Below, piece by piece: positions 1 to 12,179 of a stretch of DNA of 64,000 nt. The stretch lies in contig NC_133526.1 of the NCBI RefSeq assembly GCF_048544455.1, positions 10,618,001 to 10,682,000 on the forward strand, given 5' to 3'. This stretch comes from Silene latifolia (lineage: Eukaryota; Streptophyta; Magnoliopsida; Caryophyllales; Caryophyllaceae). A model generated the notes under the pieces. It ran no database searches. It was not told the DNA's origin and saw nothing but the letters and a program-made list of their open reading frames with translations. The position numbers and the translations under genes are program-made. Each line of letters opens with the position of its first letter. The first letter of the stretch is position 1.

Positions 1-179
1 CCTTCTGGGATGAAGGGACGGTGGTGACAATTTGACCACTAGCCCGCGGCTGGGAGAGGAAAGCCTTCTGGGACGAAGGGTTGACGGTGGCGCCTTGATC
101 ACCAACCTGCGCAGAGGACCCCACCGCCTGCTGCCCAACGTGAGCAAAAGCCGACTGCGGCTGGTCTGCAGAAATTCAA

Positions 180-1696
180 TTAAAACATCAGTATCAACAT
201 TGACTTATCAGAAACACCTAATGGCACGGCTAAATTTAAGCCACAAGCTAGATAGGTACCATGTTTGGCCTTCTTAACCGGAGGAGGCACTTCCTTGCCA
301 GTGGTAGAAGCTGTCCCTTTTCTCTTACGGATAAGGGGAGATCCCTCTGCGTCAGAGTCCCCCTCATCGGGAATATCAACAATCTCCACCTTCTTAGGGG
401 AGGGAATGGGAGTTGGAACCGGTGTCGACGCCGTTGCCGCTGAAGACTTTGTTTTCCGCGTCCGACGCACTACGCCGCTAACAACCCTCGCCTGCGCCTC
501 CTCCTGGCTCAAGACCTTCAGCCGCTGTTCCATAAGATCATTCGGCGACGTCCTGCGGTCATGGGCTAGAGCCTTGGGATGCAAGTTAGCAACGGTTTTA
601 TCTTTGTGCAGCCCCATTCTCCGAAGAAGATCCTCAGATAGGTCTGGTCCAAAGTGGTCTGCAAAAGAAACAAAGCAAGAGTCAAGTAGAGGAAATAAAT
701 CGAAGCTCGAAAATAAAGGAACATTGAGAGCGGCGATGGGCCTCACACCGACCCCACTCACCCCGTGCTAGGGCCGGTATGAGGCCAACATAGCAAAGCG
801 GCTCATCCTGAAGAATGATCTGCGTCGGGGGAATCCATCTTTTCGGCACCCCACTCTTGTCCACCTCAAAGAGCCTCATTGCCAGCCTCTCGTCCTCCTT
901 GAGAACGACCCTGCTGGCATCCATTTTAAGATGCTTCCGAGTGACCCATCTGTCATGCTCCGCCCTAGTCTCACACCGCAAATTAACCTGGTGCTGGAAG
1001 GAGCGGGGCAACGGATAGTCATCCGGCATTTTAACGTACACCCACCGACCTTGCCAGTCCCTGCAAGAAGAAAGTTTGTCAACGAGACATAACCACTGCT
1101 CCGTTTGCACAATCTTTGTACCATCCAACGCGGCCAGAGAGTGACGGTTTGAGATGATGAAGTCGGCGGAATAAATTCACCGTCGGAGCCTCTCCCTTAA
1201 AAAGACAAAGCCGGACAAAACCAATTATGGTCCTCATGGCCGGCGGGTGCGATTGGGCAACGGCAACGTTCATGGCTCTAATTATGGCCATAACGTACCC
1301 ATTCAGAGGAAACCGGAGCCCGTACTCCAAATGCCGCATGTATACGCCAGTATAGCCCGGCGGAGGACAACATACGGCCTGACCCTCCCCAGGGATAACA
1401 ATTTCATATCCCCTACCAAAGAAAAAATGATCCTCGAAAAGTTTCCCGCCGGAACAACGGGCAAGCTTACGGGACCAAGCACGGTCAAGACGGATCTTAC
1501 AGACATAGCCGTGATCCATGACGTACTGTCTCCCCTCACTAGGACGAGACCTTTCCGCATCATCACCAAAATCATCACCAAGATCACCAAAAGAGTCAGA
1601 ATCCTCCCATTCCTCCAGAATTTGAGGATCAACTTCAGGAGAAGAAGACCTAAAACCCCCCGGCGCAGAAGTACCAATCCCGGCATCAGAAGACAT
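180..1696 (-). pseudogene. Antisense extra ORF of Tat family A, two exons, frameshifted
   Basis: The product matches the plus-strand ORF at 45426-47911. The acidic N-terminus is followed by a conserved core (motifs CCPPPGYTGVY, YGLRFPLNGY, GEAPTVNLFRR) of the type found in plant proteins annotated as putative gypsy type transposon (Pfam PF04195; assignment from memory). Exon 1 runs 1696-762. A frameshift near 1110 joins the frame opened at 1696 to that read at 1128-762. An intron at 659-761 (103 bp, GTGAGT to TTTTGCAG) leads to exon 2 from 658, which starts DHFGPDLSED and ends prematurely near 180 compared with the other copy. Exon 2 encodes a low-complexity Lys/Pro-rich tail. The ORF is antisense to its own element, lying between pol and the 3' LTR. 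Its function is unknown. Confidence 0.75.
659..761 (-). other. Intron of the antisense extra ORF (Tat A, copy 1)
   Basis: A GT-AG intron of 103 bp with donor GTGAGTGGGG and a pyrimidine-rich tract before TTTTGCAG. It interrupts a Gly/Asp codon in phase 1. The homologous copy has a 101-bp intron at exactly the same codon (46384-46484). The intron interior has diverged more than the flanking exons, as expected for a real intron. Confidence 0.75.
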
Positions 1697-2394
1697 GATT
1701 CACAACAAATTACTAGCAAGAAAAATAAAAAGTTTGCTTGTTTACCTTAAAGAAAAACACTCGCCGGATCAAATACTCCGAAGATTAAGAAGACGAAGAC
1801 AACCCTTGAAAGTTTGGAGAGAGAGATTTTGGAGAAAATTTTCGAAAATAAAATGGAGGCCAAAATCACGGAATAACTGCCCTATTTATAGAGAAAAGCC
1901 CATGAAGAAAGACCAATCAGGGCACAGCCCATGAAGCGTCAACCAATCAGCGAACGTACACGTGTCAGACATGCAACCGCGGGATGTTAATCGTTGCAAC
2001 AGTTAAACGTCAGTCAATGCAACAGTGACCAAGCGTCTTCAACACGCCCATTCACATCTCTTCGACTGTTCGTCTCCCTCAAACAAATTCCTAGGTATCT
2101 AGTCTCCGCCGGCCACCCGATCAACCAAGCCAGGATGCACCGGCCGGGGGCAATCAAAATCAACCGGCACTCTCAGCCCTGGTCTCGGCCAGCGTCATGT
2201 TCTTTTCCACATCATATGCCCTTTACGCATCCATGTGGAGGGGGGATATGGTATATGGTACGGCCTAACAAGAGCCTCGCCGATGCACAAGAAGAGGCCG
2301 ATACAGAAAATTTGTGAAAATTACTTGCGCAGAATATACGCTCAACATACATCGGAGCCCATACCACGGCATAGACTACGCCGGGGCAAATTGA

Positions 2395-2977
2395 TGGGGC
2401 ATATTCGCACCGACCGACCAAGTCAACACACCGAGCAAGGTTAAAGATATCCACAAAAGTCAACGACTTAGACAAACCCGGCCCGATGCGACCCATCGGC
2501 ACTGTTAGCTGAGTCTCGCGCGACAACCTGCGGTAGGGACACATATCCGCGTACTCATATCCAAGACCCGTCGGCCGGCCTGCCATAGGTCCATCGACCG
2601 AGGGTAGAACGGTCTTTCCACCTGCTAGCCACTTGGCCACTTGGCCACTACGTGACAAAAGGTGAAAGCCTATAAATACTCCTCAACCTTCTTTGAGGAG
2701 AGGATCCAACAACTTAACCTAAATACACTATTCATCTGGTAATATCTCCTTTATCTCTCTACAATACATATCTAGCCAAGTAACACAGCTTAATCCTTTA
2801 AGTTTACTGACTTGAACGTCGGAGTGAGTACGCTTGGCACAAAGCCAAGCCCTCAGTTCGTTCATTGTTGCAGGAGAGGCCGAGAGGGACGATAGAAGCA
2901 AGAAGGGTTCAACTCAAGACATTATTCTACTAGCCACGGGTGGTAACGATACTTGCTCTGGAATTACACCCGGAACA
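2395..2977 (+). repeat. 3' LTR of Tat family A (copy 1)
   Basis: It starts TGGGGCATATTC and ends CACCCGGAACA (TG...CA). A polypurine tract (GGGGCAAATTGA) sits directly upstream. It is the reverse complement of, and alignable with, the LTRs at 44225-44821 and 57860-58442. It contains a TATA-like TATAAATAC at about 2672, suggesting the U3/R boundary. Confidence 0.85.
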
Positions 2978-3178
2978 TTTATAATAAAGCTCATAATTTT
3001 TAAAACAAAAATCAAAATTTTTATTATAATGCTCAGAAACTATAGAATTGGTGGTAATACATCAGATGTATAATCCACCTATTGGAAATTCATGAGGACA
3101 ATTCCAATTCACATTTCACATTACCATCTTATTCAAATTTACTAAAATTTCATTTTTTTTTTCTAATTTTATATGACA

Positions 3179-6100
3179 TCTACCTAGTATAAAAGTTAGG
3201 TTTTTTAAAGCTTTTTGATTGGTCAATAATTTTTAGGATTTGAAAAACTATTATTTAAGTAGGGCCCTCCATGTTCATCGCAATCTTTAATTACTCTTTC
3301 TCCTTTTCTTTCATTAATTACACTTTATTAAAAAAAAAAAGTGAAATCCTCACATATTCATAAAAACACTTCACATTAACAGTAAAAAAAAATAACTTAT
3401 AAACATGCAAGTACCAGATCTCAATCTTTTAACTCATTAAAATCTGAAAATAAAAAAGTATTCTAAAAACAAATATTACTAACCATTGAAAGAGAAGGTT
3501 TGGGCACAATTTTTTTTTCATGTGCTTCAATATGCTTTATAAAGAAATTTTTGTAAAATAAGAAAAAAAAAAAAAAAAAAAAAACATCCACCGAGAAAGA
3601 AAACATCCATCAAAAATATACTCCGTAACATAATTAGTAAGCAATATTAAATCTAGAAAAAGTATTAAGTCCGTTTTAGGATCGGTATTATGGGAATTTT
3701 TTTATAATGAAGCAAGTTAAATTGGGTGAAAAGAATTAAGAAATGGATTAAGGATGATAATAGCAGTGAAATGAAGGGCAATAAGATGATCAGGAGTGGT
3801 ATTATTATCAAGCGTTTTTTCTATTATCAAAACAATTGAAATGCGTGTGTTTTATTGCTTATCTATAAGGTGGATCAACTAGGTTTTATAGTGGGTAAGT
3901 GCTGGCAAATTCGACCCATTGTTTAAGTGATGTTTCATTGTTTCGATTCTAGCCCCTGACTTATCCGACTTAATTAACCCATTGTTTATTTTTATAATGG
4001 ACAAGTACATATGTTAGGGTTTTACCTAAACATATAATTATTGCCTTAAATAAATGAGGTTATATAGGTCAGGTGAAAGTATAAGTAAGATTATACGAGT
4101 TACGAGTCGAGTTAGGATCAGTGTACGAGTTGAAATGAGTTTTTTATACTATTTTTGGATCGAATTTTTTTTTAAAAAAATTGCACTAAATCTAATATTA
4201 ATAATTAAATCAGATTTATAGCTTACGTTTTTTTAGTGAAATAAATATAAAAATTAAGTTTTTCTTATTTTCATTTATAAGATACATACTTATTTTGATT
4301 ATCTCATAATAACCGCATTAGGTATATGGGGTTGGGGAATTTTATTTTCGGGAATTGTTTGATTAGTCAGTACTCTTATTAATTAAGAGAAATATACCGC
4401 CTCAGTAATATGTGAAAAAATTATTATTTTGTAGCATTGTTTGATTAGTCAGTACTCTTCTTTGATTTTTTTTTGAGAAAAGATCATTATCATTAATAAA
4501 AAGTCATACGACATCTACAACATATGCCAAGCTCAATCGGATACAAATCGATTACAACCATAGGAAATAAATTCTTGTTCAAAGAATGAAACACTTAATG
4601 AGTCTCTATCATCGATTCGCCGCAAAAGGCTTTCATCCATAAGAGGGTCTCCGAATCTTCCTTGACGAGTATCCATTTCTTCTGACGTGATTGATTGTAG
4701 CCATGAATCGGGCAAAATATGTAAAACCATATAACGATCTATAACAACGCCCGATCTTCTGGCGACTTATTAGAAAACCGCGCAAACGAACCGAAAAACA
4801 AAAGCTCTCAAACGAAAGAAGGACACCACCGATAGACGGGACGAGCCCTCGAAAGAGAGACGAAACAAAAACGAAAGCGGAAATTAAACAAAAACATAAA
4901 GGAAACAAAACGGAACACAAGAGAAAAAAACGGAAGCCACCGCCTCCCTACCAACCCACAACACCGCCAGATCCAAGCACACCACCTGCCACACCACCTC
5001 AACAAACTCGTCCGATAAGACCCGAACATCCCACATACACCACGCAGGGCCAGAGGAAGGCAGAATGGACCCGTACGATCCGAACCGGGTGTGGGTAATA
5101 AAGGGAGGAGGGTTAATCGGAAGAGAGAGAGACGGGTCATTTGGATAAAGGTCTTGAGAGACCCCATCCCCGGCGACAAGGTAGGGGTTGATGGGTGGCG
5201 GTGGGAGAAGGAGGAGAACGGCGGGCAACAAAGGGGAGATTTAGGGTTTTGTTTTTTAGAGAGAAGGGGGAGAGAAAACTAGAGAGAGAAGACGTGCCAA
5301 CTCCTCTTCTTTGATTTTTTAGAATTATCATAAAACTGAATTTTTAATTGTACAATTTAAAGTATTATTATTAATATTTAATTATTATATCAATTAGATT
5401 ATATAAATATTAACTTTTTAAAAATTATGTTAGTGACTTATATGTTTTACATTCATATTTAAGATACATTTATCTTTGATCCAGGGAGTCGGTGGTGTTT
5501 CAACCTAAATTAATGTATTATTTCAGCCTAATTGGGTCCTAAGTCAAGATTTGTCGGACGTGACCTTCAAATTGACAGGTTGGGCTAGGTTAAACTTTAA
5601 CAGGTATACACGGTTCAACATTTACCAAATTTCAAATTTATTTTATTAACTTACTCGGTACTTATCTTTCGTACATATAACCCGTATTAAATGCTTAAAT
5701 TTTATATTAACAGTGATAAATTTAGGGACTCGCGTAGTTAGGTATATAGTTTTAACTGGAGCCATGACGGGGATAGACTGCATATTGCCCGCATGACACT
5801 TATCTTTCAGATTCCAGTGAATTTTATGTCCACTTCAATAGAAGGCAATCCCCATCGCTATTTGTTTTGCGATGACAATAAGCAAAAGTCATGACCAATT
5901 CTTACCTAAAGTGAGCATTTATATTCCAAATCCGGTCTTCAATCATGGACACTTTTATGTGCCTATTTCCAGGGTTACAAACAAATAAGGCCTGAAGCTA
6001 TTGATATGCGACAATAATAAGCGTACATCAAGTACGACAACATGAAATTTCTAAGTATTTAATAAAGTTTTAAATTAATACATTTGTAGCACATAATTTG

Positions 6101-6280
6101 CATTGTATGGTAGTGATTAGTAAATATTAACTGAAATTATATGTACGTCGAATTTTTAATAGTGAACTATTTATATTGTCACGACATTGCACATTTGATC
6201 ACGCTCATTTTTATGCGCATGTATTTAATAATAGCAATTGCTATACGACCCGTGCATTTTTTGCACGGGTTTAAAACTAG
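3179..6280 (+). mobile_element. Helitron-like element (candidate, non-autonomous)
   Basis: The 3' end has a perfect hairpin (CCCGTGCA, six-base T loop, TGCACGGG; about 6249-6270), then TTTAAAA and CTAG followed by T, the classical Helitron 3' terminus. The 5' end is proposed at 3179 (A before TCTACC...), which resembles the TCTATA... ends of the minus-strand element at 7977. No Rep/helicase ORF is visible, so it would be non-autonomous. A LINE-like insertion (4472-5303) lies inside. The 3' end is well supported; the 5' end is a guess. Confidence 0.45.
4455..5320 (-). mobile_element. LINE-like / processed retroposon with 17-bp target duplication
   Basis: The insert (4472-5303) is flanked by a 17-bp direct repeat, CTCTTCTTTGATTTTTT, at 4455-4471 and 5304-5320. 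On the minus strand it ends in a short A-run next to the left TSD, as expected for target-primed reverse transcription. Its minus-strand start is pyrimidine-rich (CTCTCTCTAGTTTTCTCTC) and resembles a plant 5' UTR. The body has several overlapping open frames of 65-123 codons but no recognisable reverse transcriptase. It is therefore a non-autonomous or internally deleted LINE, or a retroposed transcript. It inserted into the Helitron-like element. Confidence 0.65.
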
Positions 6281-7976
6281 TTTAGGGTATTATTTTCCAC
6301 TTTAAAATAAGTTGTACACAACATGAAATGATGTCGACACCTTTAGTGTTTTACGTCACTCTAATAAAACTAATGTATTGTAAATTTATAATGATGGTGC
6401 ATTAGTGCTAATTGTATACTCCTAAAGTCCTCAGTACTACACACAAGGAGACAAAAGTTGTTAATAGACATAGCAAAGGTCTCCCTCCACAATGGCATCT
6501 TATTGCTTGTTCCGCTAATCTATTGTCCACTAGTATTATATTTTTTGTCTTCCTTAAGAAATTGAACAATGTTTAGACTGCACATACTTGGAATTGTCCA
6601 TATTGTCAAACTTGGTAGTCTCAACAAGCACATTTTTATCTATTAAATCTCCCCTAAGGTTTGATAATTTGACAAATAACCAACTTGTTTCACTATAGCA
6701 GGCAATAATCATGATCTCACTAACATGTTAATTTTGAAGTATTAGTTAGTTAATATATATGTTTACCTAAGCTTTCGGGAAACACCCAACTTGTTTCATT
6801 GTAGGAGGCACCGAGGCATTAATCATACGATCTAAATAAAATGTTAATTTAGTAGGATTAGTTGGTATGTTTACCTAAGCCGATAATCTTATAAAATATT
6901 GTGAAGGAGTACTGAGTTGAGTTTAGGAAGGCAATTCACATATTTCATAAATTAAAATTTATTTACTTTAATAGAATTTAATTTTTTAAGAGAGTTAGTT
7001 CAGAACTTTGTTTAATGGCGTTTTTTTTATAGAAAATACAATGTTCAAACAACTTGACTCATAGTGTGATGTATTGATGAAAATTATAAGTTGAAAGTAT
7101 TTCTCACTTAAAATGACTTATTTTTTGTTTATGCAAGTTTGAAGAGAGTCCCTCGTACATCCTCATTTGTTAATTGTGCAAGGCTTATATGAGCAGATGG
7201 ATGCTGCCACGAAGCTCATTTGGGCCTTAAGACAGAGGCCTCAAAAGCCACTAAAAAGAACGGTGGAGGGCCTTTGGCTCAAGTTATCCTCACTTCAATA
7301 AAACATTAGTAGATTTTATAGTTTATACAGATCATTATATGGAAATCGTCAGCTCCCCTGATGAAGATTTGCCACCTTTTTCGACTTATCTTAATAGGAT
7401 ATTTCAAAATTACTGCGTGAATGACTCGTTTGTACTAGAAAATCGTGAGTGAATTACGTGCGAATAAAATACGGATATATCCATGAGCATTTAGATCAAC
7501 TAATAAGAGTTTATTCTAACTTAACCAGATATCATGGGCTTAACTGCTTAAGCCATGTGAATACATCAATGTTAAAACTCATAAGGAGAACCTGACTGAT
7601 TTTCCTGCTTAAATCAGTTTCTTACAAATTGGGCCTAGGCCTAGCAATTTTGAATATTCTATACAAGTGTTGGGCTTTACATATACTATGCAACTATCAT
7701 GCGTCAATCTTTGTAGAGAAATTTATTTTACCAATTATTTCGGACTACAATACATTTTATGTGTGACGTCATTGTATCATACACGGTGACTAAATATTTT
7801 ACTAACACTCATTTATCATCATTTTTTTACCAGAAATGTATCTAATATTTAAGAAATGTAGACTACAACATTAAATTTAACAAGTTAAATGTAAATTTTA
7901 CGGAGTACCTTTTAATAATAATCATTAATTTTACCTCTTAATGAAAATAGAAAGTAATGTACTTTTTACCTCTTAA
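6281..7976. other. AT-rich non-coding stretch with a weak inverted-repeat element
   Basis: No convincing coding potential. A possible TIR element spans about 6420-6929 (CCTAAAGTCC..CAGTACT against its inverted, imperfect copy), without a clear TSD. Inside it are two imperfect direct copies of about 105 bp (about 6674-6772 and 6780-6881), both ending GTTTACCTAAGC. Confidence 0.4.
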
Positions 7977-9980
7977 CTAGTTTTGAAACCCGTGAAAAAT
8001 CACGGGTCCTATACAAATTTCTTTTTTTTGTTAATAGTACTTGTATAAAACAGATTTTGATTTGGAAACATTACAGACTATAAAATAGGATGGAAGTTAT
8101 GAGATTGAACATAATAACATGGTAATATAAACAATAATAATAATATGATATTAGTGGGGAATAGAGGCACTGTATTTGTCGTTAAAATGCGGGTCATTGT
8201 AAGAGATACAAAAAAAATCTAATCATGAGTAACTCTTCTTCTCCTCCTCTATTAAAAACCTAGTAAATTAATGGGATTTAGGCATTTAATAAAGAGTTTT
8301 TTTTAATATATATGCTGGACGGATGTTGTTGCTCATGCTCTGATAATTCATTATTTATGCTAACTCGTAAATTCAGTAATGATTTGCATTCTCAATTCAT
8401 CATACTCAAATTAAATAGTCTAATTACATGTATATAGACATAAGTTGTTTATATAGAAATCAATGATTAATAGTTACGTAGTATGTATTATGTAACTTCA
8501 AGATATTGGTGCTCCGGAGATTGAGGACTTTCTTAACCGCCAATTTACCAAAGGCGGTCTAGTTTTTCTCCTTCAATAGGTAAAAGAAAAATAGCCTAAC
8601 AAAGTGAATGAAGTAAGACTAATATAGTAATTGAATACATTGAATACGTGTCTCTTCATTTCAAATTTAATTATCATTTGATGGTTTTTATTTTCTCTTG
8701 TAAGAATTATCCGTCAATATTGTGTCGATACTATCACTACAACTAAAAGGCCAAGAATAACTAATAGGCTAAAACCCTTAGCATAATTATTGGAACAAAA
8801 TTATATAGGCTAATATCACTTAAAATGATCAACGGCATAAAAATATATCCTCAATATGGTGATTACTCTATTCAAAAGCTTCAGATTTGATCATCCATAT
8901 GAACACATCCTCTAACATCAAATATCGCGTTAACTAATATTGAACTAATATATGAAATAAAAAAATTGATAATTCTTAAATTGTATTTTGTACTCACCGA
9001 TTGTCATGTATTAATAATTAAAATAGAAAATCTCCCAAAAAAAGAAATTCCAAGAAACAACCTCTTAAAAAATCCACATACTTCTCGATTGTCATTTGCA
9101 CGTATTGATATCCAAGTATGTCATGCTCCTAAAAATTCAATCAACTTGTAAAAATTAGTATTATGCCAAAATCAATTGTACACGAAATACAAGATTGCAT
9201 AAGATATACCAAGTATGTAAAACATTATCAAATGAGTTTTGTATTAATAATTAAAATAGAAAAATCTCCCAAAAAAAAGAAATTCCTAGAAAAAATGTGA
9301 AACATCATGCTACCTCTTAAAAAATCCACATACTTGTCAAGTGTCATTTGCACGTATAGATATCCAAGTATGTCATGCTCCTGAAAATTCAATCAATTGT
9401 ACAAATTAGTATTATGCTAAAATCAATTGTACACGAAATATAAAATTGCATAGATATACCAAGTATATTTAAAATATTATCAAATGAATTTGACCAATAT
9501 AATAAAATCTTATAATGGAAAAGAGAACATGAGAAAATTGAATGAACTGTAAGCTGATAAAAAATTCTAATAAAAATACATGTCTATTGTTGTGCTCATG
9601 GAATAAACATTATCATCTCAAGAAAAAAAAGTAGTAATTAAGAAGTCATAATATCATCAAAAGTTTCAAGGTAAACTAAAAATATGAATCGTTATAAAGG
9701 AACTTGAGAAATGAGATATGGAGAAAGAAGATGAAAAGTATGGTTTAATGCTTGTGGTGAATTGAATAAAGTATTGAAGTGGAAGAAGATAAAAAGTTTA
9801 TTGTCTTCTTTAATTTTTTCTAATATTGTAATTGTAAGAATAAATATTAGGGGAGATAAAAGAAAATAATTATGATATAATGGGACTTGTAATATGGCTT
9901 CTTGAAATCATGTGGTTATATCACATGTCATTTAAAAATGTACTCAATGTTAGCCTTTTATACTATTATTATTATATAGA
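7977..9980 (-). mobile_element. Helitron-like element, minus strand
   Basis: On the minus strand the 3' end reads as a hairpin (ACCCGTGATTTTTCACGGGT, plus-strand 7988-8007), then TTCAAAA and CTAG followed by T. The 5' end is A before TCTATATAATAATAATAG at 9980. Both ends fit insertion between A and T. No Rep/helicase gene is seen, so it is non-autonomous. Internally it holds an imperfect 230-240-bp tandem duplication (about 9009-9490). Confidence 0.55.
9009..9490. repeat. Two-copy tandem repeat, about 235 bp unit
   Basis: Two adjacent copies share segments such as TATTAATAATTAAAATAGAA, the motif ATCCAAGTATGTCATGCTCC, and AATCAATTGTACACGAAAT. The second copy has a small extra insert (AAAAATGTGAAACATCATGC). 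AT-rich and non-coding. Confidence 0.8.
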
Positions 9981-11523
9981 TTTTAAAGAAATAAATAAAT
10001 GTATACTTTAATTTTACGAGTTGTGTTAATATGAAAATTTTTAACCGATTCACTAATATCTATGTTCTCTTCCAAAAATTTCATTTAAAATGTGAAATAT
10101 AATTGTATATTAAGAAACTTTTATGTGAATTTTGGAAAGTTACATCTTTTTTTAGTTTTTTTTAGCTCATCAAATCTTTAATATATACATTTAATTTAAG
10201 AATATTATTGATGTCTTTTGATTTTCTTTATTTGTATGTTACACAATATGTGATGACATATTTGTAAGCACTTTTAGTAATCATTTTTTTTAAGAATTAT
10301 ATCAAATAACCAATAATATAATAATAAATAATAAATAATAATTAAATAATCAATAAAAATGAATAGAAATTAATGGTGTATAAAATATCATGTGGAATTA
10401 AATTAAATGCTAATGCCATGTGGAATTAAATTAAATGCTTTAATCTAGCCTTTTAACTATATTGTACTCAATGTTACCCTTTTAATAATATTGTATAGAT
10501 TATTATATAGATTTTAAAGAAATAAATAAATGTATACTTTAATTTTACGAGTTGTGTTAATATGAAAATTTTTAACCGATTCACTAATATCTATGTTCTC
10601 TTCCAAAAAATTCAATTAAAATGTGAAATATAATTGTAAATTATGAAACTTTTATGTGAATTTTGGTAAGTTACATCTTTTTTTAGTTTTTTTTAGCTCA
10701 TCAAATCTTTAACATATACATTTAATTTAAGAATATTAATGATGTCTTTTGATTTTCTTTATTTGTATGTTACACAATATGTAATGACATATTTGTAAGC
10801 ACTTTAGTAATCATTTTTTTAAGAATTATATCAAATAAACAATAATATAATAATAATTAATAAATAATCAATAAATAATCAATAAAAATGAATAGAAATT
10901 AATGGGGTATAAAATATCATGTGGAATTAAATTAAATGCTAATGACATGTGGAATTAAATTAAATGCTTTAATCTAGCCTTTTAACTATATTGTACTCAA
11001 TGTTAGCCTTTTATACTATTATTATTATATAGATTTTAAATAAATAAATAAACGTATACTTTAATTTTACGAGTTATGTTAATATGAAAAAATTTAATCG
11101 ATTCACTAATATCTATGTTCTTCCAAAAATTTCAATTAAAATATGAAATATAATTGTAAATTATGAAACGTTTATGTGAATTTTGGTAAGTTAAATCTTT
11201 TTTAGTTTTTTTTAGGTCATCAAATCTTTAATATATACATTTAATTTAAGAATATTAATGATGTATTTTGATTTTCTTTATTTTTATGTTACACAATATC
11301 TAATGACATATTTGTAAGCACTTTTAGTAATCATTCTTTTTTTTAAGAATTATATCAAATAACCAATAATCTAATAATAATTAATAAATAATAACTAAAT
11401 AATCAATAAAAATGAATAGAAATTAATGGGGTATAAAATATCATGTGGAATGAAATTAAATGCGAATGCCACGTGGAATTAAATTAAATGCTTTAATCTA
11501 GCCTTTTAACTATATTTTATAGA
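9938..11523. repeat. AT-rich tandem array, three units of 490-531 bp
   Basis: The unit beginning around GATTTTAAAGAAATAAATAAA recurs at 9979, 10510 and 11032 with about 90 percent or better visual identity. Each boundary carries a TCTATA-type sequence on the minus strand, like the 5' end of the adjacent Helitron. The array ends near 11523 at a fourth, degenerate boundary. No ORFs. Confidence 0.85.
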
Positions 11524-11614
11524 TAGATACTAATCATTAATAATTGCTGGCTATAATATTAAATTTAAAGTTTAATTGCTAAATGCTAATTTCTCTACAT
11601 ATTTACAATTTTAA

Positions 11615-11647
11615 AAAAATCGTACATTTGCACGTGATCTAAACTAG
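11615..11647 (+). other. Helitron-like 3' terminus
   Basis: An imperfect hairpin (CGTACATTTGCACG) is followed by TGATCTAAA and CTAG then T. This resembles the termini at 6280 and 7977. The matching 5' end is not evident. A Stowaway MITE starts 2 bases downstream. Confidence 0.4.
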
Positions 11648-11649
11648 TA

Positions 11650-11895
11650 CTTCCTCCATTCAACCACTTTGCTTTTTCACGTTTATCAACGTGTGTTTTA
11701 CGCGGTAAATATCGTTAGCTACGTACTTGCAAAAATTATAAAAGTAAGATATTTTTAATGTACTCGTAAAGACGAATCAAACAAGATTCCATATGATATT
11801 TTCACTTATGTATTGAGAGAAATTTGCAATTGAATGTTTACTTATAAATAGTGTACAAAAATAAAATTTGTTAGAGTGAATTTGAATGGAGGAAG
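11650..11895. mobile_element. Stowaway-like MITE (246 bp)
   Basis: Terminal inverted repeats CTTCCTCCATTCAA / TTGAATGGAGGAAG are flanked by TA duplications (11648-11649 and 11896-11897). It has no coding capacity. It belongs to the same family as the copy at 39012-39272, which lies in inverse orientation. Confidence 0.85.
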
Positions 11896-11911
11896 TATGA
11901 ATTAAATCATA

Positions 11912-12177
11912 CTCCCTTCTATTCAGAATAACTGTCCCAATTGCCATTTTCGTTTATTCACATAACTGTTCCATTTGTCATATTTGGACATGTTTTTTAC
12001 TTTCCTACCTTTGGCTCTTTTCTTTATTTACCACCCCATAAACTATCATATTCAATACTTTTCATTATTTAACTCATATATTCTTACCCCTATACAATAC
12101 TTTTCATTATTTTAACTCCATTCCTTAATTTTCGTGTCATTGTCCAAATGAAATAGTTATTTCGAATAGGAGGGGAG
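11912..12177. mobile_element. Stowaway-like MITE (266 bp), second family
   Basis: TIRs CTCCCTTCTATTC..AATAACT and its complement AGTTATTTCGAATAGGAGGGGAG are flanked by TA on both sides (11910-11911, 12178-12179). Non-coding. It sits only 16 bases after the previous MITE. Confidence 0.85.
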
Positions 12178-12179
12178 TA

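Larger units (their letters stand above)
1..2977 (+). mobile_element. 3' part of a Tat-lineage Ty3/gypsy retrotransposon (family A), cut by the window edge
   Basis: Only the 3' part is present: an antisense extra ORF (1696 down to about 180), a polypurine tract just before 2395, and one LTR (2395-2977). Gag-pol would lie to the left of the window. Family membership rests on close similarity of both the ORF product and the LTR to the fuller element at 44225-58442, which is in the opposite orientation. The first 80 bases contain a short direct repeat (a CCTTCTGGGA-type unit at 1 and again at about 64). The TSD cannot be tested because the other end is missing. Confidence 0.85.

Noticed and set aside
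265..771. 168-codon plus-strand ORF
   Set aside because: It is a shadow of the antisense extra ORF exon 2 of Tat A on the minus strand, which has recognisable homologous sequence at 46485-47332.
3549..3590. Long A-run as a possible retroposon tail
   Set aside because: No adjacent LINE or SINE body and no target duplication. It is most likely simple-sequence expansion.
4356..4460. 20-bp direct repeat (TGATTAGTCAGTACTCTT) at 4359 and 4443
   Set aside because: It encloses only about 65 bp of sequence without transposon ends. It is more likely a small local duplication next to the retroposon target site.
4808..5231. Overlapping minus-strand ORFs of 115-123 codons
   Set aside because: They lie within the retroposon with the 17-bp TSD. 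They overlap in different frames, are Phe/Leu/Ser-rich and show no LINE or host domain.
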